Of a stretch of DNA of 64,000 bases, positions 55,150-64,000 are shown piece after piece. Source of the stretch: Dicyema japonicum (lineage: Eukaryota > Dicyemida > Rhombozoa > Dicyemidae); contig RDEW01000004.1 of NCBI GenBank assembly GCA_011109175.1, forward strand, positions 1,759,355 to 1,823,354, in the 5' to 3' direction. How positions within the stretch are numbered: the first letter of the stretch is position 1; every line of letters begins with the position of its first letter. The position numbers and the translations under genes were made by a program. The notes beneath the pieces are model-generated. The model was given only the letters and a program-made list of their open reading frames with translations. It was not told the DNA's origin and did no database searches.

Positions 55150-55700
55150 ATATTCTGTACCTTATTTGATAATGTTACATTTATGCTTTTGACTTTGGGA
55201 TATACTCAAATCCAGTCGAGTCTGTGTATTCCTTTTCTAGCAGGAATCTCTGGCGGTTGGGGGAGACATGCTCAGATCGGACTGTCAAAATCTATTTTTT
55301 GGTTTCTTCCAAATTGTTTTCCAGGGATCTTCTTTATCTCCATTTATTCAATCTATTCATGACAGATTTCCCTATATCGAAACGAATAATGTAATTAATC
55401 TCATTTACGCAGACGGACTAACACGACCTGGACATTGAGGCTGCTACTTCAAGATTGCACCAAAACCTTCTCCGGTTCTAAAAAGTTTGTCATGACTATT
55501 TACATCAGACAAAAGAATGGGAAATAAAAAGTCGAATGAAAAACAAATAATATCATTATCCCCCTCAACAAATCTTTAAAAATCATGGGGGTGATTTTTG
55601 ACATGAGATGTGCTTCTCGATTCATGTTGAAAATTTGGATGCAAAATCCAAAAAAACTAACGTGTTGAATGTAAGATCGTACATTAAGCCATGAGGTCAT
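55150..55700 (+). mobile_element. Decayed L3 LINE RT fragment
   Basis: Reads QGSSLSPFIQSIHDRFPYIE then NNVINLIYADG, a degraded PQGSPLSP...YADD pair. Confidence 0.5.
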
Positions 55701-55704
55701 TCAT

Positions 55705-57475
55705 TTCCTTGTCAGTTGCAAGAAAGGGGCATTTAAAGTTACGGACCCATGAACTTTTGAAAAAAATTACCCTTTTAATGCCTTTAGGAATGCCTAATTC
55801 ATACGAACCGAGAGTACGGTGTTACGAGCATATAGTATTCGTCCGATACGTGCTTGTGTGGGCTCGAGGAAGGAACACTGATCAGATGATGTTTCGGCTG
55901 GAACATGATAGCATGAGTATTAATTCATTTATGAAAAAAATATCATCTGTTTAGCCTCATCCTTTCAAGTAAAGAATCCAATAGCTAACAGAAAAGTAAC
56001 AACCAAACACAGACGTTTCAAGAGTCTGGCCTTCTTGCCGTTGTCAGTTTAATGTAGTCTTTTAACATATATGGACTTCTTGCCGTTGTGAAAAACGACC
56101 TATCTTTCACGGACTTAGGTCGGCTTTTGAAATCAGTCCTTGAAAAATTAAAATCTAGTAAAAGTTTTTTGCTTTTTGGATGAAGGTACATTCCTTAGCA
56201 AAGATTATGTCTCACCACTTACACCCCAACCTGTCACTTTTCTATATTAAAATATTAATCATATGTGGGGAATTCAAAGCAAGACACCCACCTTGGCGAA
56301 CCTCATAGTTCTCTAACAACTAAGGTAACCTTATCGCAAGTAATCACTGACTTGTTTTCTAGAGATTGGTTTGGAAGCCAAGAAATTCGAGCTATAGAAA
56401 GGTCTTTCTGCAATTCCCAAGCTGTTCTATTTTCGATTAACTTGAATAATATACTGAAGCTTCTCAAAACTAAGTAAGAGGTGGGAAGTGAAATAAATCA
56501 ATACGCCCTCGAAGCCATCCAATCTAACGTGGATCCTTTGTTACGCTTTGGATCACTGAGTCGATCTGACCGACTAGATTGTCAGCTGTGAGCCAAGGAT
56601 TCCTAATGTCAAATAGAATAAACAAGTGATCCTCTGTTTCCTTATAATTTATTTCTTAAAATGATACGCTCCGAATTTTTTCTAGTGGAGAACCCAAGAG
56701 TGAAAAACTGGAAGAAAGGTTCCCTCTTGTCGTTAAGTCCACTCTCACACTGTATTTCAGTTCATAAACTGGTAGTGAATGCAAAAACAGTTAATTTCCT
56801 CTCCGCTTGACATGAACCTATTTCAGAATGATTTGTGGTTTGATGTCTTAGTCTCCATATTTACGTAATTGAGGACATTAGTAAGGTTTTTTTAAAGCCT
56901 TTTTACGAGAGCCATAGTATTTATAGCTCCGCATAGGCAGGACACACACTTTATTTAAGTAAAGAATAGTTAATTTTAACTAATCGTAGAACCAAGGAAT
57001 GATCTTCACTTCTTATTTATCTTTTTCTTGTGTGTGGGTCCTTTCTAGACAATCCAGTTTCGCAGTGAGTATCCACTGATGACGGTGTCACTCGTCAAAC
57101 CGGTTCTCAATACCAATATTTTCAAGATTTTTATCGGCCCTAGTAATAGAACTATTTTTGTTGACAAATGACGTTTCTTGTAATTACAGAAGTAAGTTGG
57201 ATTTATCCATCGTTGGCTTAACTTTTATTAGAGATTTGATTTTTTTGTTTTATTTCAATATCTAAATAAGGTCTGTGACCGATTTTTGCATAATGATTAA
57301 TGAGGCAATTCGGTTGATCCCTGATACTAAGTGTTGATTTTCTGTTTTATAAGTGCCTCTGCCAGCAGAGATGTGGGTCGGGAGTTCGAAATTGGCTTGA
57401 TAGTCATCCATAATTTTTCATTATCAAATGAGATGAACTCATTTCATTTCCTTTTTTCAGTTGATTTTCTGAGTG
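55705..57475. other. No supported gene; includes a SINE-like margin
   Basis: Frames 55691-55954 and 56265-56477 are open but lack motifs or splice partners. At about 56970-57030, TTAACTAATCGTA...GGAATGATCTTCACTTCT matches the flank of the SINE at 34.4 kb. Confidence 0.35.
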
Positions 57476-57479
57476 ATCT

Positions 57480-57550
57480 TTGAGTTTAGCATAAATATAT
57501 TAAATAGTAGAGGACTCAAAACTGAGCCTTGAACCACTCCCAATAAGCAA
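57480..57550 (-). mobile_element. LINE RT motif remnant
   Basis: The minus strand encodes GVVQGSVLSPLLFNIFMLN, a clear RT box B-type block, isolated in decayed sequence. Confidence 0.6.
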
Positions 57551-57559
57551 ACTTTCAAC

Positions 57560-59330
57560 CTTTTCGACATTTGTAACCAACAGAGAACATTAAAGCGGCG
57601 ATTGGTGCTATCGACTTGCTAAACACTCAGTGATAGAGTAGGAGACGTGTTTGTAGAACTCTGAGGAGAAAAGCAGAAAGAGGAACAGGAATCGTAGAAC
57701 AGGGAATAATAGATTCAGTAGAAACATCAATACTTTTTGTAGTACTACAGATGTGCAATCATTACGTAGTTTATTGGGCAATACTTTATTATGGAATAGA
57801 TAGTCCTATTGTGTAGCAAATATTCCTTGACACTGATATCCTTTAACAATTGCTCATAGATTGCAACCATTAATACTCCATTCAAAAATGCCAAATTTTT
57901 AATGTACAGGGACCTCATTTCACTAGAATATGAATATTTCTTAAGGTGGCTATGAACTAAAAACCTTTATTCTCAAGTGCCCATTACTATTCTGTTAGAT
58001 ACAAGGGTATTATTCATATAAGTCTCAAGGATCTCTTCTTTGTCTATAATCTGACAACCATGCACGAATCTATCCGAATTTTAGCCATTCGTGTCATTTT
58101 GAGGCGATAACATCACGGTCACAAAGACTGATGTAATTATAAGCAAATTCACTCAGACAAACCCTGTCGAAAAAATATTTTTAAATATTTCTGCCAGGTC
58201 TGAGGTCTTAGACATCATAAAACACAGGTGAACAAATCCTCCCATATTTCCGATAAGCTCTTTAACTTTTGAAAGGATTTAATCTTATGCAAAACTTTTT
58301 CCACCTTTCACTTCCCAGATCTACAAGACCACTCTTAATCTATGGTTGGAGACCGTTGATCTTCCGTTTGAAGAGTCGGCAGATAATCCTCTCCTCTCTG
58401 AGTAACTTTATGGTTTGATTCGAAGGAGGTAACCATAATCCTCACAAACCAGTTAGAAGCTTGGAATGTTGCAAGTACGAGTTCAAGCATCTGTCAAGTG
58501 GGGAGGGATCTAGATATAATTGAGGACCCGGCAAATCGTTTGAATCGTTTAAACCAGAGAATCCTTTATACAACACATTCGCACGCTGAAATTCTACTGA
58601 ACAATAATTTTCATTAATAGACGAACATATTTTGAACTTCAAAGAGCTCCAAGAGATAACACGTTCAGTTTACGGTTTTTTAGGTAATGCAAGTTTTTCC
58701 TCGAAAGGCTTGACTTTATTCTTTTAATTGGGCATGGATGTGCTTGGAATACTTTCTTCCCCCTTATTCTCTCTCTAATTTCTTTTCGGTTTAAAATAAT
58801 TTTTGATAGCGTACTAGAATAACATTATTTACATTACCCTGGGTTTTTTAAGTGGAAAATTTAAGTAATGTTTTTTTTGCGGTAATCTTAGACCATGCGT
58901 CTATCATACTCATAACTTCTACAGCCTCCCTTCCAAAATACAGCTTACAGTTTTATTTTTAAGATATAGTTAGTCTACGATTCGCGAACTCTGACATAAA
59001 GATGTTAAAATATCAAGAGTCTTCTGTGAGAAACCCATTTTCTAATGATGCTTATTTTTAAGGCTTGTGTCCATACTTCACGAGGAATATCCTCACATAG
59101 GTAGTCCTTTATCCATATATAAACCTCGTGCCATTCCGTCCAAACGAGGTTGTTTCAGCAAAGACTAATTTCATTCTTTATCGAAAGCTTTTCATATATA
59201 AGACATACAATATTTAAAGGTCACTTAAACTCACGTGCCATGACTATTTTAAAGTTAAACTAAAAATGACAGCCCGCCGTTCAAGTTATGAACTTACATA
59301 GCATATACAACAGGGATAAACAAATTATTA
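57560..59330. other. No supported gene
   Basis: AT-rich with short frames; probably the rest of decayed LINE copies. Confidence 0.4.
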
Positions 59331-59339
59331 GTTAGCTTC

Positions 59340-59575
59340 CTCTATTTTTGGCGACTCTTTGCAATGTCTCGTAGCCTGTCAGGGTCCTCCCGTCTCTGAG
59401 GTGTCCCCATTTTTTTAAGGTCTTCATCAAGGACGGTCTGTAGGGTTGTCCTTAGTCGACATAGAAACCATGTAAAGTAATCTTCCAAAGCCACGTTTGT
59501 GGAGGTCCCCAGGTCCAGTCGAAATATATGTCTAACAGCCTCTAGGATTGTAATCCCTATGCTCCTCATTCAATT
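59340..59575 (-). mobile_element. L1 LINE C-terminal block, minus strand
   Basis: Reads SIGITILEAVRHIFRLDLGT, STNVALEDYF, LRTTLQTVLDEDLKKMG and EDPDRLRDIAKSRQK, the L1 end block, open for 75 codons. Confidence 0.7.
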
Positions 59576-59694
59576 ATAAAGAATTTAGGACGGAACCTAG
59601 CTGATATTAAATTATTCCAAAAAACAAGTGTAAAACCAAATTAACTCCTTAATCCTGAGGCGTTCCAACAGAACCCTCACCGAAACAAAGTGAT

Positions 59695-60060
59695 CCAGAG
59701 AATGTTGTCTGAGGAGCTGGGGTCGATTCAGGAACTTGTTTTATGTTGTGTTATTAATAAAGATAATAAAGTTCACTGAACTTGTTAAACAGAATCGGCT
59801 TACCCTAATCTGAGAAGTAAATGTTCCGCTGTCTCTTCAACGGAGTTACAAACTTGACAAGTACGAGTATGAGGGAGATTCTGTTGATGCCCGAATTTTA
59901 ACCTTGTAAAATCAACTCGTATAATGCGAGGGAGATTTGATTCAGAATCAATTATTTTCGGTGGTAACTTGTTAAGGAATTTGTCTAGTCGGTATACCCA
60001 TAGTTTGAGAACATAATTCGAGCATTCCAAGTGGCAGGGGAGCATCTGATATACCCTGTA
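59695..60060 (-). mobile_element. L3 LINE C-terminal domain, minus strand
   Basis: Reads LPRIIRVDFTRLKFGHQQNL then TCQVCNSVEETAEHLLLRLG, the C-x2-C...E-x2-EHLL zinc-binding end of jockey/R1-like LINEs. Confidence 0.7.
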
Positions 60061-60064
60061 TGCT

Positions 60065-63000
60065 TGATCCAGAGGGTAACTAGGTTTATCATCTTAGATT
60101 TGGCTGGGCGTGTTTTGTTATGGCATATGTCTCCTCGTTTTATCAAAAATTTATCCAGGACGAACTAGGGTTGTGTTACTGCTAGATAACTAAGACAGCA
60201 CATAATGTATGCTTTTGCTAAGAAAAGTAAGGGAGAGTGAGATGACTTTGTTTGTTTGAAGGGATCTATGATAAGATGAGTTTGTGGATTAATAGTAAGA
60301 AAAACTAGTTGTCCGAACGACCTGAATTTTTGAGTTCTGATTAAGTGAGAGAACAGCTAGAACAGTCTCTAAAATATTTTAAGAAATTTCAATTATAGAA
60401 CATCGTCCACATTGCAAAAGCAAAGCAGCTCAATGGGAGTCAGTTTGACGCGAGAGTATTCAGAATATTCTCATTGAGTGGACGAGTATTGAGGATTTGG
60501 CTCATAAGTACTAAGAATGGATAAATTCTGTGAATAACAGGTCACGTGGATTATAATTGTAAATTTAAGATGATTGAAAGTCTGGTTGTGACTTTCCATC
60601 AAAAATGTGACAGTAATGAACTGTGGATGGCAGATAGGAAAAAGGAACTATACTCACATTTGTTTGTGGATAACCAAAGGCAGTGATCCGGATAACCCAA
60701 AGTTTTACACTTGTCAAGAAATTGTAGACTATTCATCGCAAATGGTCCCTAATTGGAAGAAATTTTGATTCCCAGTGTAGCTGGTCAGTTGGCAGGGTTA
60801 TAGACAGTCGGTTACAGTGGTGAATCACTGATTTTATTTATTTCATTTTATTTTATTTATTTTATTTGATGACGACGTCAGTCGTCAATCCAAAAAAAAC
60901 TTAAATTTTTATATAATTTTTTAAAAATTAAAATAATTAATCATAAATTTAAAAATTTTTAAATATTTTTACGTGCAGTCAAACACACGTGCACTCTTAT
61001 CAATATAGAGAGGACCATTTATTCCAACACAAATCCTATGAGGTAATTGATTTAACTATAAAGAAGTACGCCTAATCGAATGACATTAAGTACAAAATAT
61101 TAATAATTCATAGTGTAATAATCGAGACATTAACTTACTGTGTTTTGAACCACGCTGTGCTGAATTATTCAATTGAAACAAACCAAAATACATTTGAGTT
61201 TAAGTTTGTAGTTTATTTTAGATTGGAAATTACCTCGTTGAGCATTACGTTTGCCTTAACAGAGAGCATATTTTGGGTAGTAATGTCATCAATTTGTCCT
61301 CCTTATTTTTGGCAGTATGTCTGCTGTACTATGCAATCTCTGATAACGAGATTTTAGTCCTTTAATGCCAGAGGGTCATTCTGTGAACTTTGCGAGTATG
61401 CTTTTTGAAGCAGAGTGTCATTTCTGAGCTCTCCTTCCGTCTTAAAAAAAGAGTCACTACAACTCATCGACAAAAATACTAATAAAATTAAATAAAGGTT
61501 AAAACTTCGATGATTTTTCGCGCATTTATTGAAGATGAAGGGTTTGACTTAATATTTCACCTAAAGGCTATCTAAATCGACTTATTGATCGAAGGGGGAT
61601 ACATTTACCAAGAATATTACGAAAATGACAAATTTATGCACGTGTGCAATATTATTGAGGATTTGAAGGAGACTACCGTTGATACTACTGGTAATGCTGC
61701 ACTCATTATCATAGGTTCTCGGTCGGAACATTAAATATTAGACAATTGATATCTCCCAGTTGGTGCGTTAAGTAAAATCAAATTCGGAATGTGATTTACA
61801 GTAAATGACTGACTATAGTGACTACATTCTGGTTGATGGTATGCTTGATGCTAGAATATATGAAACCGTCTGTAAAAACAGAGGGGACACCGTCTCTGAA
61901 CAGATCCGATATTGGACTTTTATTTTACTGGAATGTTGTCGGTTCATAGAAGTCGGGATAAGATTAACAAGAAGGTCAGGGATGAGACTGGGGATCTTAA
62001 TTATATTGACTTATGCTGAGAAACTGCTGAGTCTACCTAACTTAGGACTCTTTTTTTGATTTCCTCTCTTTTCATTCTGTCTCTTGTTGAAGTCACTATA
62101 CACCGTAAGACTGTGCGGGGGATGGCTCAGCTTGATGCCTACATTAATGGAAGACTTCATATTCAGCTCTACCATTATTGGAGTCATTGGAAAAGTGTGA
62201 TGACCTGATTGAATGCTATGGAAATCTCAACAAACGGGGGAAGGTTAGTTTTTGGAATATACCAGGCTGAAGACTTGATCAGAAGGCGATTGGAATAGAT
62301 GACCCAACTTTGTCATGCTACCTTGGAAGTGCTACCAAATGTGATTAATATTACCACAAGGTGTGGGGAGTTATCGAAGCATAAATCAACTGCTTCTCAG
62401 AGGGGACTGGCATTCCTCCATTTTTACCGTAAACAGGTAAAATCTTCCATGATTTCCGTGGATTAAGGAATCTCTGCCGTTTTTCAGAAAGGCAGTGTAA
62501 ATAAATTCCCTCTTGGTTACCTACTTGATTTACAGTAGTACAACGTATGGTTTACCAATGGATGTGCATGTATGACTGAATTTCAAGAAGGAGCCACATG
62601 TTTTCTATCCTGTGCTAGAATATATAACGGGGTGAGCTAGTGGTTTGATTTATTAGAGTTCAAAATTGTGGTTATGTCTATATGTGTTAAGCAGTACGAC
62701 AGCGAGTAGTACATGTGCGTTACCCTTAGTATGAAGAGGGCTATTCGAATGGCCACGGAGGCTGCACGGACTACGACAACATTAAAATTATGGCAGAATG
62801 TGCTTTATGTACAACCAATGTGTTATTAAGATTACTGAGAACACTAATTACATTGCCGTGGCTGTACAGGCATATCGACGGAGGTTTAGGGATATGGAAA
62901 TACTCTTTGCCTTGGCTTCCTTCGCTTGTAATATCTAGAAGTGTCATTATTGATGAATTGATGGAGTTTTGTAAGCGTCACCAGGAGGTCACGTGGGTGT

Positions 63001-64000
63001 TAATGAATAGAATGGAGTTGATATGGAAGTCAGGGACTGTTGTTGTATTCTACTCTCTCGATGCTACAGAATAATTTCATTAAGATGAAGGGGGACTCTC
63101 CCGATGCTTATTTAAGTGTAAGTGATTGTTGGCAATTGTAGTTATCGGAGTATCAGAGTAACTCGTTGATTCATCAGTTGCACATTCCCAGATGGGTTCA
63201 CAGTCGTATACGGTTAACTCTGTGGTTCAGAGAGTGACTGAGCTTTGGAAAGTGGGGACTGTCTTATCTGTAGACTGTAAATACTTTTCCACGACGGCTG
63301 GGGATGTTAAAGCCTTAAAAAGGTTGATAATGTCCACCAATTCAACTGTTGTTAGATTGTGTAATATATTAAATATGGGAAATGTGATGTTTTGTTTATT
63401 AATATGTGAGTGATGTGATTGTCGTATTTGGCCAATTGAGTGAGTCATTAATTGAACTAACTCTTTAAACTAGTTTTTGTGAAATATATATTGCGCCTTC
63501 ATTAGTTATTAACTCCACGGTTGACCTTGCTTACAGTTCATTACCTCTGTAGAAAATTCTAGAATCCGAAAGCTCCTCTGGATGATTACGATAAACCCCC
63601 ATTTTCCATCCAACTCAATGTGTAATAACATTTGCCACTGAGGAATAATGTGTGGTATTGCAATTCATTAACACTCACGTGACCTCCTGGTGACGTTAAT
63701 TTGAAAGCATTGAAACGGCTGAATTGTGGCAAGGATTACTGGAAAGGTTTGTAGAGTTAATTAAGGGAAATTTTAATGAGCAATTTTTCAATAAGTTGTC
63801 AGAATACACTCTGGGGGGTCATATTTAGAGGAAGAATGTTTTGCAATAATGTTAACCTGCTTTGCACCCCTTCTCTTGGGAGTTCCAAGACTTGGTCTGA
63901 TAGGGGAGTTTTGTTTATGAGGTACAAATACATTCGGATGGCGCCACGGGGAGGTGAACATGATTGCTTCTTGCATTTACAAGACGAAAGTCGATAATTC
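60065..64000. other. About 4 kb without a supported gene
   Basis: T/G-rich on the plus strand. A short coding-like run near 61510-61732 (GGYIYQEYYENDKFMHVCNI) and frames at 61805-62059, 62790-63074 and 63192-63413 are open but have no motifs. T-rich TTTATTTATTTCATTTTATT at 60833-60870 looks like a LINE tail in minus orientation. Confidence 0.35.

Noticed and set aside
56265-56477. 70-codon plus-strand ORF
   Set aside because: No motif, no splice partner and no neighbouring coding signal; it cannot be told from chance.

Overview
The window looks like nuclear DNA from a small, AT-rich animal genome. Many short, degenerate retrotransposon fragments lie between compact genes, and the genes are cut by ultrashort introns. 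Reading all frames across candidate GT...AG pairs joins broken frames into continuous proteins, with introns mostly 17-27 nt and a minority of 31-80 nt. Two of the rebuilt proteins belong to animal families: a six-span DRAM/Frag1/Sfk1 membrane protein and a Myc-like bHLH-zipper protein. Animal families, introns of about 20-27 nt and AT-rich compact genes best fit a dicyemid mesozoan (Dicyema-like). That assignment is inference; no organelle or rRNA marker is present.

Layout. 0-2.5 kb: LINE 3' end, a small minus-strand ORF, a four-span membrane gene with three micro-introns, then a LINE. 2.5-8 kb: a short minus-strand gene followed by decayed LINEs. 8-11.5 kb: a gene island (a gene of about 300 codons, a small gene, the DRAM gene) broken by LINE relics and a tRNA-derived SINE. 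11.5-19.2 kb: mostly LINEs, including one well-bounded copy with a 7-bp target duplication and a TAA-repeat tail. 19.2-23.1 kb: small genes (two clear micro-intron genes, an acidic gene and its decayed tandem copy) among LINEs. 23-29.7 kb: LINEs, one unresolved minus-strand coding region, and about 3 kb with no recognisable gene. 29.8-30.3 kb: a small gene with four exons ending in a possible Tudor-like segment. 34.8-36.3 kb: a 1.5-kb hAT-type element carrying a nested repeat. 36.8-37.1 and 39.9-40.6 kb: a small three-exon gene and the Myc-like gene, both minus strand. 42.6-43.2 kb: a MULE-type element. 44.2-46.3 kb: a gene apparently split by LINE insertions, and a two-exon minus-strand gene. 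46.6-64 kb: LINE relics and long stretches where I see no supportable gene.

LINE families used below. L1: RT box GDSLSPVLF and a YADDxDFVS catalytic box, a C-terminal GHILR/PAN/RGRPR block, TAA-repeat tail. L2: C-terminal CG-x3-D-x2-GHH-x-LSC, DGKRPDG and LRGNSHAV blocks. L3: jockey/R1-like, with IPxLWKKSLIHPIPK, YADDLIVAA, LGVTYDP and a short 3' end following a GSLN-type stop. One further copy resembles R2/CRE LINEs.

The genes do not form an obvious shared pathway. The main biological signal is gene architecture: standard coding-region searches miss most of these genes because micro-introns break every reading frame. All splice models are inferred from sequence alone.
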